Below, piece after piece: positions 1 through 10,217 of a DNA stretch of 64,000 nt (positions are counted from its first letter, which is position 1; every line of letters starts with the position of its first letter). The notes beneath the pieces are model-generated. The model was not told where the DNA came from, searched no databases, and saw only the letters and a program-made list of their open reading frames with translations. The stretch comes from Hydrogenophaga sp. 2FB (GTDB taxonomy: Bacteria; Pseudomonadota; Gammaproteobacteria; Burkholderiales; Burkholderiaceae_C). A program made the translations under genes and the position numbers. The stretch is taken from assembly GCF_005503365.1 (NCBI RefSeq), contig NZ_SCML01000026.1, positions 21,960 to 85,959 on the forward strand, read 5' to 3'.

Positions 1-1269
1 CACGTTGCCGTCGGTCATCTTGAGCAGATCCACCAGGTACTCGCGCTCGAAGCGCTGCTTGGCGTCGGCAAAGCTCAGCACCTCCACCGACGGCGTGCGC
101 AAGGCGCGCTGCACCAGCGCCAGCGAGACCAGCGGCGTGGCCGACAGCGCGCAGACCTGTTCGACCACGTTGTAGAGCTGGCGCACATTGCCCGGCCAGG
201 GGGCCATCGTCAGCGCCTTGAGCGCTTCGGGCGCAAAGCCCGAGCTGCGCTTGCCGTACTTGGCGGCCAGCTTGGCGAGGAAGTGGTTGGCCAGCAGGGC
301 GATGTCTTCGCGCCGCTCGGCCAGCGTGGGCAGGGTGAGCGTGACGACGTTGAGGCGGTAGTACAGGTCCTCGCGGAACTGCGCGGCGGCCATCGCGTCT
401 TCCAGGTCGCGGTGGGTGGCCGAGATGATGCGCACGTCCACCGGCATCGACTGGCTCGATCCGAGCGGGCGCACCGCGCGCTCCTGCAGCACGCGCAACA
501 GCTTCACCTGCAAGGCCGGCGGCATGTCCCCGATTTCGTCGAGCAGCAGCGTGCCGCCATCGGCGGCCTGGAACAGGCCCTTGTGGTTGGCCACGGCGTC
601 GGTGAAGGCGCCCTTCATGTGGCCGAAGAGCTCGGATTCGAGCAGCGCTTCCGGAATCGCGCCGCAGTTCACCGCGATGAACGGCCGGTTGGCGCGTGCG
701 CTGGCCCTGTGGATGGCGCGCGCCAGCATTTCCTTGCCGGTGCCCGAGTCGCCGCGCAGCAGCACGCTGGCGTCGGACTGCGCCACCATGCGCGCCTCGG
801 CCAGCAGGTCGGCCATGCGGTTGGAGCGGCTCACGATCTCGCTGCGCCAGGCCTCGTCGACGTGGGTGTTCTGGTGCGCGGGCGCGCCCAGGGCCAGCGC
901 CTGCGCGATCTTCTCGAGCAGTTCCTTGGCGTCGTAGGGCTTGGTGAGGTAGGTGAAGACGCCGCGCGCCGTGGCCTCGACCGCGTCGGGGATGGTGCCG
1001 TGCGCGGTGAGCAGGATCACCGGCAGCGAGGGGTGGCGCGCGCGGATCTCGTCGAACAGTGCCAGGCCGTCGCGCCCGGGCAGGCGCACGTCGGAGAGCA
1101 CGAGCTGCGGCCGCTCGATGTCGAGTTGCGCCAGCGCGGCTTCGGCCGAACCGACCGAGGTGACCTGGTAGCCCGCGGAGCCCAGCCGCATCGCCAACAG
1201 GCGCAGCATGTCCGCGTCGTCGTCGACGACGAGCAGGCGGGCGCGCGGCGTGGCGGTGTGGTCGCTCAT
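1..1269 (-). CDS. glrR: GlrR/QseF-type sigma-54-dependent response regulator (3' end cut by window)
   Basis: A two-component response regulator that would activate sigma-54 promoters. The N-terminal receiver domain carries the phospho-acceptor region LVLSDVRLPG. The central AAA+ domain has Walker A GDSGTGKE, a GAFTGA-loop variant reading GAFTDA, and the arginine-finger region FREDLYYRLNVV. The reading frame is still open at base 1, so the C-terminal Fis-type DNA-binding helix-turn-helix lies outside the window. The ATG at 1269 overlaps the TGA of the upstream lipoprotein gene (ATGA), so translation is probably coupled. It sits last in the run miaB-kinase-lipoprotein-regulator. The similarity to GlrR is by recollection of the E. 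coli protein; a different NtrC-family name is possible. Confidence 0.9.
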   Translation of the reverse strand, partial: MSDHTATPRARLLVVDDDADMLRLLAMRLGSAGYQVTSVGSAEAALAQLDIERPQLVLSDVRLPGRDGLALFDEIRARHPSLPVILLTAHGTIPDAVEATARGVFTYLTKPYDAKELLEKIAQALALGAPAHQNTHVDEAWRSEIVSRSNRMADLLAEARMVAQSDASVLLRGDSGTGKEMLARAIHRASARANRPFIAVNCGAIPEALLESELFGHMKGAFTDAVANHKGLFQAADGGTLLLDEIGDMPPALQVKLLRVLQERAVRPLGSSQSMPVDVRIISATHRDLEDAMAAAQFREDLYYRLNVVTLTLPTLAERREDIALLANHFLAKLAAKYGKRSSGFAPEALKALTMAPWPGNVRQLYNVVEQVCALSATPLVSLALVQRALRTPSVEVLSFADAKQRFEREYLVDLLKMTDGNV

Positions 1270-1934
1270 GGTGGGGTGGGGCGCGGGGTGACGGGCGGCC
1301 GGGTGGTGAGACTGCGCTCGATCGCGCGCATGGCTTCCAGGCGCTCGTTGAGCTGGTCGATGCGGCGCTGGCTCTCTCGCAGCTGCTGGGCCTGGCGCTC
1401 CGCGCTGTCTTCCAGCTTGCGCTGGTCCATCAGGCGGTTGGCCAGCAGGCGCGCCAGCGGCTTGAGCGGCAGGCTCTCGGCGCCGACGTGGTTGATCACG
1501 CGCTGCAAGAGGCCGAGGGCGCGCGCGGTTTCCGCGGGCTGGCGCAAATGGATGAGCGCCAGCGCCAGCTGCATCTGGCGCAGCGGCGCATTGCCCGGGT
1601 CGCCCTGCACCACGATCTCGGCCGCCAGGTCGGTCGGGCTGAGCGCTTGCAGGCGGTCGGCGTAGCTCAGCAGGGCCGCGACCACGTCGGGCGCGGGGGG
1701 TGTTTCGGCGCTGAGCACCACCGGGGGTTGGGCCGGTGCGGCCTGCAGGGGCGTGACGGTGGGCGCGGCAACCGGCGGGCGGGTGGTCGGGATGGAGGCG
1801 CCCTCGGACCCGGTGGTGCTGGGCGCGGCGGGCGCCGCGCTGCACGCGGCCAGCCAGAAGGCGAGCACGGAAACAAGGGTGCAGCAACCGGCGCGCGTCA
1901 GGCGGCTGGGTGGTGGTGACAGGTCAGTTGGCAT
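1266..1934 (-). CDS. QseG-like outer-membrane lipoprotein
   Basis: Predicted lipoprotein of 222 residues. Starting at the ATG at 1934 gives a short basic N-terminus, a hydrophobic stretch and the lipobox LAAC (Cys31). The longer open frame would put about 46 unlikely residues before the signal. A Pro/Ala/Thr-rich linker follows, then an alpha-helical region, then a C-terminal coiled coil rich in Gln, Arg and Glu (residues about 175-210). The gene lies between the kinase and the regulator, overlapping the kinase by 11 bases and the regulator by 4. QseG/GlrX lipoproteins occupy the same place in enterobacterial qseEGF operons, where QseG controls QseE. Function here is inferred from position and architecture because sequence similarity is low. 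Confidence 0.75.
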   Translation of the reverse strand: MPTDLSPPPSRLTRAGCCTLVSVLAFWLAACSAAPAAPSTTGSEGASIPTTRPPVAAPTVTPLQAAPAQPPVVLSAETPPAPDVVAALLSYADRLQALSPTDLAAEIVVQGDPGNAPLRQMQLALALIHLRQPAETARALGLLQRVINHVGAESLPLKPLARLLANRLMDQRKLEDSAERQAQQLRESQRRIDQLNERLEAMRAIERSLTTRPPVTPRPTPP

Positions 1935-3342
1935 GGGGCAGTTCGATGCGGAAGTGGGCGCCCTGGCGCTGGGGCAGCAGCGTGATGCGACCCCCGTGGG
2001 CAAGAATGTACTCGTGCACGATGGACAGGCCGATACCGGTGCCGCGCACGGTGCCGGTGGGTTGGCGTTCACCGCGGAAGAAGGGTTCGAAGATGCGCTC
2101 GCGGTCGGCCTCGGCCACGCCCGGTCCCTGGTCGACGATGTCGATGCAGACGCGCCCCGGCAGGTCCAGCAGCACGAGGTGGATCTGGCCGCCGTGCGGC
2201 GAGAAACGGATCGCGTTGGACAGGAGGTTGCCCACGGCGGACGCGATCTTCTCGCGGTCCAGCGGCATCGTCACGGGCGCGCCGTCCACCCGCACCGTCA
2301 GGGCCTGGGCCTGCCACTGCAGGCGCTGGATGTCGACCTGGTCTTCGAGCAAGGCGATCAGTTCGGTGCGCTCGCGCTTGAGCTGGCGCGCCTCGAACGC
2401 CGCTGCGTTGAAGCGCAGCAGCGCCTCGATCTGGTGCTGCAGCAACTGGGTGTTGTGCTGCAGGATGGTCACCACCTCGGCCTGGCTGGTGTTGAGCGGG
2501 CCGGCCACGCCGTCGCCCAGCACCGCCACGCCTTCGTGCAGCGAGGCCAGGGGTGTCTTGAGTTCGTGCGAGACGTGGCGCAGGAAACGCGCCTTGTCGG
2601 CGTCGAGTTCGGTCAGGCGCAGGCGCAGCCAATCGAGTTGCTGGCTCACGCGGCGCACGTCCGAGGGGCCGTGGATGTCGATCGGCACATCGAGCCGGTT
2701 CTCGCCCAGGCCCTGAATGGCCTTCTCCAGCCGCTTGAAGGGCCGCGCCAGCCAGACGCCAAAGGCCAGCGCCAGGATGGCGGCGATGCCGATCGAGCCC
2801 ACCACCTGCTCGGTGAGTTCCTGCCGGCTGGTTTCGAAGCGCGCCTGCAGGGCTTCGTTGCGGCCGGTGATGATGGACTGCACCTTCTGCGCGATCGAGG
2901 CGCTGTGGCCGTCGATTTCGCGGAATGCCTGCGCCACTTCGCGTTCGCGGTCCAGCGCCGTTTCGGGTGGGCCGTCGAGCAACAGGGTGATGGCGTCGAG
3001 CCGCTCGCGCCAGTTGGTGGCGTACTCGGGCGGCAGTTCGTTGTCTTCGAGCCGGCGCAGGATGTCGCGCGCGTTGCCCGAGGCCTCGTCGAAACGCCGG
3101 CGCAGCTGGACGTCGCGCAGCACGAGCGATTGGCGCGCGGCGCGCTCCATGGTCAGGCTGCGTTCGGAGAGCGACTGCGCGGCGGTGGACAGCGCGATCG
3201 CCTGTGCCGCACTGTCGCGGCTTTGCGCCATCAGGGTTTCGAGCGAGAACAGCGTGCGCACGGCGGCCAGGCCCAGCAACGCCCCGATCAACAGGAAGGC
3301 GACCAGCAGCAACTGCTGGAAGGAGAAACGCAGGGGTTTCAC
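1924..3342 (-). CDS. glrK: GlrK/QseE-type sensor histidine kinase
   Basis: Membrane sensor kinase of 472 residues. It has an N-terminal transmembrane helix (residues about 10-30), a roughly 140-residue helical periplasmic domain, a second transmembrane helix (about 172-192), and a HAMP region. The HisKA H-box is VSHELKTPLASL. The HATPase domain has an N box (NLLSNAIRFSP), a G1 box (DIVDQGPGV) and a G2 box (GTGIGLSI), so it should be catalytically complete. It follows miaB by 6 bases and overlaps the downstream lipoprotein gene, and it would phosphorylate the sigma-54 regulator at the left edge. The stimulus cannot be read from sequence; envelope stress is the usual theme for this family. Confidence 0.88.
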   Translation of the reverse strand: MKPLRFSFQQLLLVAFLLIGALLGLAAVRTLFSLETLMAQSRDSAAQAIALSTAAQSLSERSLTMERAARQSLVLRDVQLRRRFDEASGNARDILRRLEDNELPPEYATNWRERLDAITLLLDGPPETALDREREVAQAFREIDGHSASIAQKVQSIITGRNEALQARFETSRQELTEQVVGSIGIAAILALAFGVWLARPFKRLEKAIQGLGENRLDVPIDIHGPSDVRRVSQQLDWLRLRLTELDADKARFLRHVSHELKTPLASLHEGVAVLGDGVAGPLNTSQAEVVTILQHNTQLLQHQIEALLRFNAAAFEARQLKRERTELIALLEDQVDIQRLQWQAQALTVRVDGAPVTMPLDREKIASAVGNLLSNAIRFSPHGGQIHLVLLDLPGRVCIDIVDQGPGVAEADRERIFEPFFRGERQPTGTVRGTGIGLSIVHEYILAHGGRITLLPQRQGAHFRIELPHAN

Positions 3343-3348
3343 GCGGCT

Positions 3349-4707
3349 TTACGCTTCCTGGGGCACCAGCACCGCGCCGCGCAGCGAGTGCGGCCGCGCT
3401 TCGGTGATGCGCACGTCGAGCATCTGGCCGATGAGGCGATCGGCCTGGGGCCCGCCGTCGAAGTTGACGATGCGGTTGCACTCGGTGCGGCCCATGAGTT
3501 CGACCGCGCCATCCTGCCCGGGACGGCGCGAACGGCCTTCCACCAGGATGCGCTGCACGGTGCCTTCGCGGCTCGCGCTGATGCGCTTCACGTTGTCTTC
3601 GATCACGGCCTGCAGGTGCTGCAGCCGCTGGAGCTTGACCGCGTGCGGCGTGTCGTCGGCGAGGTTGGCCGCCGGCGTGCCCGGGCGCGGGCTGAAGATG
3701 AAGCTGAAGCTGGCGTCGAAGCCGACGTCGTGGATGAGCTTCATCATCTTGTTGAAGTCGTCGTCGGTCTCGCCGGGGAAGCCGACGATGAAGTCGCTGC
3801 TCATGGCCAGCTCGGGGCGGATCGCGCGCAGTTTGCGCACGGTGCTCTTGTATTCCATGGCGGTGTAGCCGCGCTTCATCGCCATCAGGATGCGGTCGCT
3901 GCCGTGCTGCACCGGCAGGTGCAGGTGGTTCACCAGTTGCGGGATCTTGCCGTAGGCCTCGATCAGGCGCGGCGTGAATTCGTTGGGGTGGCTGGTCGTG
4001 AAGCGGATGCGCTCGATGCCGGGGATTTCGGCCACGTACTCGAGCAGCAGCGCGAAGTCGGCGATCTCGGCGGTGTCGCCCATCGCGCCACGGTAGGCGT
4101 TCACGTTCTGGCCGAGCAGCGTCACTTCCTTCACGCCCTGGTCGGCCAGGCCGGCGACCTCCACCAGCACGTCGTCAAACGGGCGGCTCACTTCTTCGCC
4201 GCGCGTGTAGGGCACCACGCAGTAGCTGCAGTACTTGGAGCAGCCTTCCATGATCGACACGAAGGCCGACGCGCCCTCCACCTTCGCCGGTGGCAGGTGG
4301 TCGAACTTCTCGATTTCGGGAAAGCTGATGTCGACCTGCGGCATCGCCTGGCGCTTGCGCTGGTTCAGCAGCTCGGGCAGGCGGTGCAGCGTCTGCGGGC
4401 CGAACACCACGTCCACATACGGCGCGCGCTTGATGATCTCGGCGCCTTCCTGGCTGGCGACGCAGCCGCCCACGCCAATGAGCACGCCCTTTTCCTTGAG
4501 GTGCTTGACGCGGCCGAGGTCGCTGAACACCTTCTCCTGCGCCTTCTCGCGCACCGAACAGGTGTTGAAGAGGATCAGGTCGGCTTCTTCCACGTCCTGC
4601 GTGGGCACGTAGCCTTGCGCGGCGCCCATCACGTCGGCCATCTTGTCCGAGTCGTACTCGTTCATCTGGCAGCCGAAGGTTTTGATGAAGACTTTTTTGG
4701 TGGTCAT
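3349..4707 (-). CDS. miaB: tRNA-2-methylthio-N6-dimethylallyladenosine synthase
   Basis: Radical-SAM methylthiotransferase that adds the 2-methylthio group to i6A37 of tRNAs reading UNN codons. It has 452 residues, a normal length. The N-terminal UPF0004 domain has three cluster cysteines ([28 protein letters not shown]). The radical-SAM domain has the CxxxCxxC motif in [10 protein letters not shown], and a C-terminal TRAM domain ends the protein. I chose the ATG at 4707 ([14 protein letters not shown]) because the 17 residues upstream in the open frame are low-complexity and unlike the family. It is the first gene of the run leading to the kinase; linkage of a tRNA-modification gene to this two-component system is positional only. 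Confidence 0.95.
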   Translation of the reverse strand: MTTKKVFIKTFGCQMNEYDSDKMADVMGAAQGYVPTQDVEEADLILFNTCSVREKAQEKVFSDLGRVKHLKEKGVLIGVGGCVASQEGAEIIKRAPYVDVVFGPQTLHRLPELLNQRKRQAMPQVDISFPEIEKFDHLPPAKVEGASAFVSIMEGCSKYCSYCVVPYTRGEEVSRPFDDVLVEVAGLADQGVKEVTLLGQNVNAYRGAMGDTAEIADFALLLEYVAEIPGIERIRFTTSHPNEFTPRLIEAYGKIPQLVNHLHLPVQHGSDRILMAMKRGYTAMEYKSTVRKLRAIRPELAMSSDFIVGFPGETDDDFNKMMKLIHDVGFDASFSFIFSPRPGTPAANLADDTPHAVKLQRLQHLQAVIEDNVKRISASREGTVQRILVEGRSRRPGQDGAVELMGRTECNRIVNFDGGPQADRLIGQMLDVRITEARPHSLRGAVLVPQEA

Positions 4708-4800
4708 GGGGAATTCCAGTGGGGACAAGGACGCCGCGCGCGCGGGGGCGGGCATCAATGCGCGGCCACGACCCGTGGGCCGCGGCGGGCGCGAAATGGT

Positions 4801-5202
4801 TCAGTTGTTCGCGCTGGCCCGCGTGCGCGCGGGCGAGGTCTGCAGCGACTCGAACGTGTAGTTGCGCTCCGTGCCGAGGCCCGGACGTTTTTCCTTGGCC
4901 TCGGCCTCGGTCAGGATCCACACCTGGTGGACCTGGCCGCGCTGGTCGGTGGTGTAGTTCACCACGAGTTCCTGGTTGATCAGCGATGCCGAGCGAACCA
5001 GGTTGTTGTGGATGTCGAGAATGCGCGCGCCCGGCGAGAGGCGCGTGGGCTGGTCGTCCATGGCCACCAGCGGCGGCTGCGCCACCACCAGCGTGCCGCG
5101 CAGGGCCTTGGCGGGAAAGTTGCGCTGCACGGCTTGCGCGTGCGCGGCAGCGGCGGTGAGGAGGCCCAGGCAGAGGGCGGCGACGGGGATGCAGCGGTTC
5201 AT
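4801..5202 (-). CDS. Small secreted protein of unknown function
   Basis: Predicted exported protein of 133 residues, with a clear Sec signal peptide (basic start, hydrophobic core, AHAQ cleavage site at about residue 22). The mature part has no cysteines and is rich in beta-prone segments (GTLVVAQPP, NQELVVNY, QVHQVWILT), ending in an Ala/Ser/Thr-rich tail. I do not recognise a named family. Its surroundings (miaB upstream of the sensor kinase on one side, a methyltransferase on the other) give no clear clue. Codon use and GC match the neighbours, and the signal peptide plus a plausible stop support a real gene. Confidence 0.72.
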   Translation of the reverse strand: MNRCIPVAALCLGLLTAAAAHAQAVQRNFPAKALRGTLVVAQPPLVAMDDQPTRLSPGARILDIHNNLVRSASLINQELVVNYTTDQRGQVHQVWILTEAEAKEKRPGLGTERNYTFESLQTSPARTRASANN

Positions 5203-5266
5203 GGTATGTGTCCAGAGGCTGTGGGAAGGGGCTCGGCGCGGTGGCGCGCGCGAGGGGTGGATTGTC

Positions 5267-5911
5267 TCACGCGGGCAGGGCCGGCTTGTGCATCAGCACC
5301 ACGTTGGCGCACGGCGCTTCCGCGTGCCAGCCATGGTGGCGCGCCAGCCAGCGCAGCGTGGCCTCGCGGTAGAACACCACGTGGGTCGGGTCGCGCCGGT
5401 AGTGCCATTGGGCGAAGCGCGCGTCGTCGGTCTGAAAGCGCGTCATCAGCGCCAGCCAGCCGCCGGGGCGCAGCAGCGCGTGCAGGCGGCGGAACTCGGC
5501 GGCGGGGTCGTGGAAATGCTCGGCCACCTCGGTGCAGGTGATGAAGTCGTACGTGGCGGCAAGCGTGGCGGGGTCGGGGTGGAAGAAGGGGTCGTACAGC
5601 GCCACCGTGTGGCCGGCCTCGCGCAGCATCCCGGCCAGCACCGGGCCGGGGCCGCAGCCGAAGTCCAGCCCATGCTGGTGGGGCGGCAGGCGTTGCAGCA
5701 GCGGTGTCGCCACGCGTTGCAGAAATCCGCGGTAGCCCGCGTCGTCCGCGGTGTTCTGGTGCAAGGCGTATTCGGCGCGCTCGGCCTCGGGGGAGGGCCG
5801 GTGTTCGGGCAGGAGGAAGGTGGCTTCGCAGCGGTCGCAGCGGCCGTAGGCGAGGTCGCCGACGACCTGGAACGCCCGGCCGTCAAGGCCTTCGCAGACA
5901 GGGCAGCGCAT
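5267..5911 (-). CDS. Class I SAM-dependent methyltransferase with N-terminal zinc ribbon
   Basis: Putative small-molecule or cofactor methyltransferase of 214 residues. The N-terminus has two CxxC pairs (CPVC at residues 3-6 and CDRC at about 26-29) forming a probable zinc ribbon. A class I Rossmann fold follows: motif I is GLDFGCGPGPVL, motif II region VALYDPFF, and the acidic post-motif FITCTEVAEHFHDP is typical of UbiG/UbiE-like enzymes. The ATG at 5911 directly precedes the ribbon; longer frames lack family features. yaeQ starts 20 bases upstream on the same strand, so the two are probably co-transcribed. The substrate cannot be told. Confidence 0.85.
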   Translation of the reverse strand: MRCPVCEGLDGRAFQVVGDLAYGRCDRCEATFLLPEHRPSPEAERAEYALHQNTADDAGYRGFLQRVATPLLQRLPPHQHGLDFGCGPGPVLAGMLREAGHTVALYDPFFHPDPATLAATYDFITCTEVAEHFHDPAAEFRRLHALLRPGGWLALMTRFQTDDARFAQWHYRRDPTHVVFYREATLRWLARHHGWHAEAPCANVVLMHKPALPA

Positions 5912-5931
5912 GGCGCGAAGGTGCGTGCGGC

Positions 5932-6492
5932 TTACTTCCAGCGCAGCGGCTCGATGTGCACGCTGCCGCGTTCGCTGGAGAGCGTGAGCTCGCCTTCCTG
6001 CACCGTGGCCTGCAGTTGCATGCTGCGCTCGGCGAGCTGGGCCAGCGCGGGCGCGACTTCGGTGGGCAGGCGCCAGGCTTGCAGGCGGTCGAGCCGGGTG
6101 AGTTTGTTTTCGATGCCACGCCACCACACGTCGGCGGCGCTGCCGAAGGCATAGACCACCACCGCGTCGGCCTTGCTGCAGGCTTTGGACAGCGGCTTGT
6201 CTTCGGGCTGGCCGACCTCGATCCACAGGCGCTTGCGGCCGGTGAAATCGGTGAGCGACACGTCGGGATCGTCCGGGTCCGACAGGCCGGCACCAAAGGC
6301 CAGCGTGCCATCGCCATGGCAGGTGTCCTGCAGCTCGTGGGCGTTCAAGGCCAGCGCCACCAGGCGGACCATCATGCGCTCGTCGGTCTCGCTGGGGTGG
6401 CGGGCCAGGGTGAGTGCGTGGTCGGCGTAATAGCCGTGGTCGATGTCGGCGATCTGCAGATGCGCCTTGAAGATGGTGGACTTGATGGCCAT
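5932..6492 (-). CDS. yaeQ: YaeQ family protein
   Basis: Protein of 186 residues matching the YaeQ family along its length: it begins MAIKSTIFKAHLQIAD, has the conserved HPSETDERMMVRL block, then the FTGRKRLWIEVGQP and ADAVVVYAFG segments. YaeQ proteins have a PD-(D/E)XK-nuclease-like fold and were first noted because E. coli yaeQ in high copy compensates for loss of RfaH. Their biochemical role is unsettled. The gene starts just after a hairpin terminator that separates it from tRNA-Met, and is followed closely by the methyltransferase gene. Confidence 0.92.
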   Translation of the reverse strand: MAIKSTIFKAHLQIADIDHGYYADHALTLARHPSETDERMMVRLVALALNAHELQDTCHGDGTLAFGAGLSDPDDPDVSLTDFTGRKRLWIEVGQPEDKPLSKACSKADAVVVYAFGSAADVWWRGIENKLTRLDRLQAWRLPTEVAPALAQLAERSMQLQATVQEGELTLSSERGSVHIEPLRWK

Positions 6493-6508
6493 GAAGGGAC
6501 CGGAAATG

Positions 6509-6543
6509 AAAAAAGCGGGCTCCGTTGCCGGAACCCGCTTTTT
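6509..6543 (-). terminator. Rho-independent terminator after tRNA-Met
   Basis: An A-tract, the arm GCGGGCTCC, a six-base loop, then GGAACCCGC and a T-tract form a nine-pair stem with one mismatch. A and T tracts flank it, so it could work in both directions. It lies between the 3' end of the minus-strand tRNA gene and the start of yaeQ. Confidence 0.8.
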
Positions 6544-6551
6544 GGAATTGT

Positions 6552-6628
6552 TGGTGGCGATAGGTGGACTTGAACCACCGACATCAGCATTATGAATGCT
6601 GCGCTCTAACCAACTGAGCTATATCGCC
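6552..6628 (-). tRNA. tRNA-Met (anticodon CAT), elongator type
   Basis: On the minus strand a complete cloverleaf can be folded. The acceptor stem GGCGATA pairs with TATCGCC, followed by discriminator A and an encoded CCA end. The D arm reads TAGCTCAGTTGGTTAGAGC. The anticodon stem GCAGC/GCTG encloses the loop TTCATAA, giving anticodon CAT. The T arm is GGTGGTTCAAGTCCACC. The D-loop and fully paired first acceptor base pair (G1-C72) match elongator rather than initiator tRNA-Met; an Ile2 (k2C-modified CAT) identity is possible but less like this stem sequence. Confidence 0.95.
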
Positions 6629-6667
6629 AACGAAGCCCAGAATTATAGCCAGCTTTTTTCAGGCCGT

Positions 6668-7456
6668 TCAGCTGTGCGTGAAAGCCGGTTTGCGCTTGTT
6701 CACAAACGCATCCATGCCTTCCTTCTGGTCGGCGGTGGCGAACAGCGCGTGGAACAGGCGGCGCTCGAACATCACGCCGTCGGACAGCGAGCCTTCGAAC
6801 GAGCGGTTCACCGCTTCCTTGGCGGCCATCACGCTGGGCAGCGAGAGGCCGCAGATGATGAGGGCCGCGCCCAGGGCTTCGTCCATCAGCTTGTCCAGCG
6901 GCACCACGCGGCTCACGAGGCCCGAGCGCTCGGCTTCGGTGGCGTCCATCATGCGGCTGGTGAGCACCATGTCCATGGTCTTGGACTTGCCCACCGCGCG
7001 CGGCAGGCGCTGCGTGCCGCCCGCGCCGGGGATGATGCCGAGCTTGATCTCGGGCTGGCCGAACTTGGCGTTGTCGGCGGCGATGATGAAGTCGCACATC
7101 ATGGCCAGTTCGCAGCCACCGCCCAGCGCGAAACCGCTCACCGCCGCGATCACCGGCTTGCGGATCGAGCGGATGGTTTCCCAGTTGCGCGTGATGTAGT
7201 CGCCCTTGTAGACGTCGGCGAAGGTGTAGGTGGCCATGGCGCCGATGTCCGCGCCCGCGGCAAAGGCCTTCTCACTGCCGGTGACGATCATGCAGCCGAT
7301 CTCGTCGTCCGCGTCGAAGGCCTTGAGCGCGGCGCCCAGCTCGTCCATCAGCTGGTTGTTGAGCGCGTTGAGCTGCTTGGGGCGGCTGAGCGTGACGATG
7401 CCCACGCGGCCTTCGGTGCGCACGGTGATGCATTCGGGGGAGGTCGGGACGGACAT
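6668..7456 (-). CDS. Enoyl-CoA hydratase (crotonase family)
   Basis: Short-chain enoyl-CoA hydratase of 262 residues, hydrating trans-2-enoyl-CoA to 3-hydroxyacyl-CoA. It shows the crotonase oxyanion-hole block AAGADIGAM, the [16 protein letters not shown] block, and both catalytic glutamates in CELAM and [11 protein letters not shown]. The ATG at 7456 is preceded by AGGAGACAAC. It is divergent from paaG-paaI-paaK with a dyad between them, so a role as the PaaF-type hydratase of phenylacetate degradation is likely. A general beta-oxidation role is the alternative. Confidence 0.92.
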   Translation of the reverse strand: MSVPTSPECITVRTEGRVGIVTLSRPKQLNALNNQLMDELGAALKAFDADDEIGCMIVTGSEKAFAAGADIGAMATYTFADVYKGDYITRNWETIRSIRKPVIAAVSGFALGGGCELAMMCDFIIAADNAKFGQPEIKLGIIPGAGGTQRLPRAVGKSKTMDMVLTSRMMDATEAERSGLVSRVVPLDKLMDEALGAALIICGLSLPSVMAAKEAVNRSFEGSLSDGVMFERRLFHALFATADQKEGMDAFVNKRKPAFTHS

Positions 7457-7522
7457 GTTGTCTCCTGCGGCAATAAGGTTGGAATGAAAGCCCACCACTA
7501 TATCGACCCGCAACCCCGGGTA

Positions 7523-7554
7523 ACCATTGGCCGACCGCCTGGTTGGTGAATGGT
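7523..7554. promoter_or_regulatory. Inverted repeat in the divergent ech/paaG promoter region
   Basis: Two 14-base arms, ACCATTGGCCGACC and GGTTGGTGAATGGT, are separated by GCCT. Ten to eleven arm positions are complementary, including the outer six bases and the inner ACC/GGT. It lies 44 bases upstream of paaG and 67 bases upstream of the divergent hydratase. This suits a TetR-family (PaaR-like) or other dimeric repressor controlling both sides. No such regulator gene is in the window. Confidence 0.5.
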
Positions 7555-7597
7555 AAATTGCGGCCCACACCCATCGAAAAACAGGAGACAAGACGAC

Positions 7598-8392
7598 ATG
7601 AGCGCAGCCACCGTTGTGTACGAAGAGCGAGGGGCCGTGGCCCTGGTCACGCTGAACCGCCCCGATGCCCTGAACAGTTTCACGCGCCAGATGCACCGCG
7701 AGCTCTGGGCCGCACTGGACGTGGCCGAGGCCAACCCTTCGGTGCGGGCCCTGGTCATCACCGGCGCGGGGCGCGGCTTCTGCGCGGGCGCCGACCTCGC
7801 CGAGTTCGATTTCAAACCCGGTCCGGATCTGGTCGCGCGCGCCAACCCGGGGCCGGTGATCGATGAGGCGTTCAACCCCACGGCACGTCGCCTGCAAAGC
7901 CTGCGCATGCCGACCATCGCGGCGGTCAATGGCGTGGCGGCCGGCGCGGGAGCGTCGCTGGCAATGACCTGCGACATCACCATCGCCGCCACCGGCGCGA
8001 GCTTCATCCAGGCGTTCAGCAAGATCGGGCTGATTCCCGATGCCGGCGGCAGCTGGTTTCTGGTCGAGCGCCTGGGCCTGGCGCGCGCCATGGCGCTGGC
8101 CATGACGGGCGACAAACTGCCCGCCGCGCAGGCCAAGGAGTGGGGCCTGATCTGGGACGTGTCCGACGATTGCCTGGGCGCTTCGCTGGCGCTGGCGCAG
8201 CGCCTGGCCACCATGCCCACGAAGGCGCTGGTGGCCACGCGCGCCCTGCTGCGCGACGCCGGCAAGCACACGCTCGACGAACAGCTGGACGTGGAACGCG
8301 ACACCCAGATGGCGCTCGGCCACACGCACGACTACATCGAAGGCGTGATGGCGTTTCTGCAGAAGCGCCCGGCGCAATTCAAAGGCGAGTGA
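7598..8392 (+). CDS. paaG: 2-(1,2-epoxy-1,2-dihydrophenyl)acetyl-CoA isomerase
   Basis: Crotonase-family isomerase of 264 residues that would convert ring-epoxidised phenylacetyl-CoA to the oxepin. Family blocks are [11 protein letters not shown] (oxyanion hole), [17 protein letters not shown] and the catalytic-Asp region [11 protein letters not shown], in which the hydratase glutamate is replaced by aspartate as expected for PaaG. The ATG at 7598 follows AGGAGACAAG; an upstream ATG at 7550 lacks a ribosome site and falls in the operator. The stop overlaps the paaI start (TGATG). Confidence 0.92.
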   Translation: MSAATVVYEERGAVALVTLNRPDALNSFTRQMHRELWAALDVAEANPSVRALVITGAGRGFCAGADLAEFDFKPGPDLVARANPGPVIDEAFNPTARRLQSLRMPTIAAVNGVAAGAGASLAMTCDITIAATGASFIQAFSKIGLIPDAGGSWFLVERLGLARAMALAMTGDKLPAAQAKEWGLIWDVSDDCLGASLALAQRLATMPTKALVATRALLRDAGKHTLDEQLDVERDTQMALGHTHDYIEGVMAFLQKRPAQFKGE

Positions 8393-8828
8393 TGACGCCG
8401 CAAGCGCGTGCCCGCAAGGTGGGCGAAACGATGTTCGCGGTGGACACCGCGAGCAAGGACACCATGGGTATGGAGCTGCTGGCCTGCGAACCCGGGCGCG
8501 CGGTGATGCGCATGGCGGTGCAGGCGCTGCACCTCAATGGCCACCAGATCTGCCACGGCGGTTTCATCTTCACCCTGGCCGATTCGACCTTCGCGTTCGC
8601 CTGCAACAGCCACAACCGCAACGCCGTGGCCGCGGGCTGCAGCATCGAATTCCTGCGGCCCGCGCACGCAGGTGACGTGCTCACCTGCGAGGGCATGGAG
8701 CAGACGCTGTCGGGCCGCCATGGCATCTACGACATGCGGGTGAGCAACCAGCGTGGCGAGGTGGTCGCGGTGTTCCGCGGCAAGAGCGCGGTGATCGCCG
8801 GCACGGTGTTTCCCGAGGAGGACAAGAC

Positions 8829-8832
<4 letters not shown>
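8392..8832 (+). CDS. paaI: Hydroxyphenylacetyl-CoA thioesterase
   Basis: Hot-dog-fold thioesterase of 146 residues in the PaaI group, which hydrolyses ring-hydroxylated phenylacetyl-CoA esters that would otherwise trap CoA. The conserved [19 protein letters not shown] block carries the catalytic helix. The start ATG overlaps the paaG stop, and the stop overlaps the paaK start (ATGA), so the three genes form one coupled unit. The first 20 residues ([20 protein letters not shown]) are typical of the family. Confidence 0.92.
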
Positions 8833-10118
<1,286 letters not shown>

Positions 10119-10128
10119 GGTGACAGCA

Positions 10129-10207
10129 CCCCCGCCACGCTTCGCGTGACCCCCTCAAGGGGGCGCAGCCAGCGGCCCGGCAAAGCCGGTTCCGCGGCTG
10201 CCCTGGA
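10129..10207. repeat. Dispersed GC-rich palindromic repeat, copy A
   Basis: Intergenic block between paaK and the convergent peptidase gene. It contains nested hairpins: CCCCCTCAAGGGGG and CCGGCAAAGCCGG, the latter inside GCGG...CCGC. The order of motifs (CCCC-CACGCTTCGCG, C-run/AAGG/G-run, GGCCCGGC) recurs at 45716-45815. It may double as a bidirectional terminator for the convergent genes. Such blocks are common between genes in Comamonadaceae genomes. Confidence 0.65.
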
Positions 10208-10217
10208 GGGTGTGGTC

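Noticed and set aside
1753..5541. 1262-residue open frame on the plus strand
   Set aside because: It runs antisense through the lipoprotein, kinase, miaB and a small gene, all of which have recognised domains. The translation has no domain and is His/Arg/Ala-rich.
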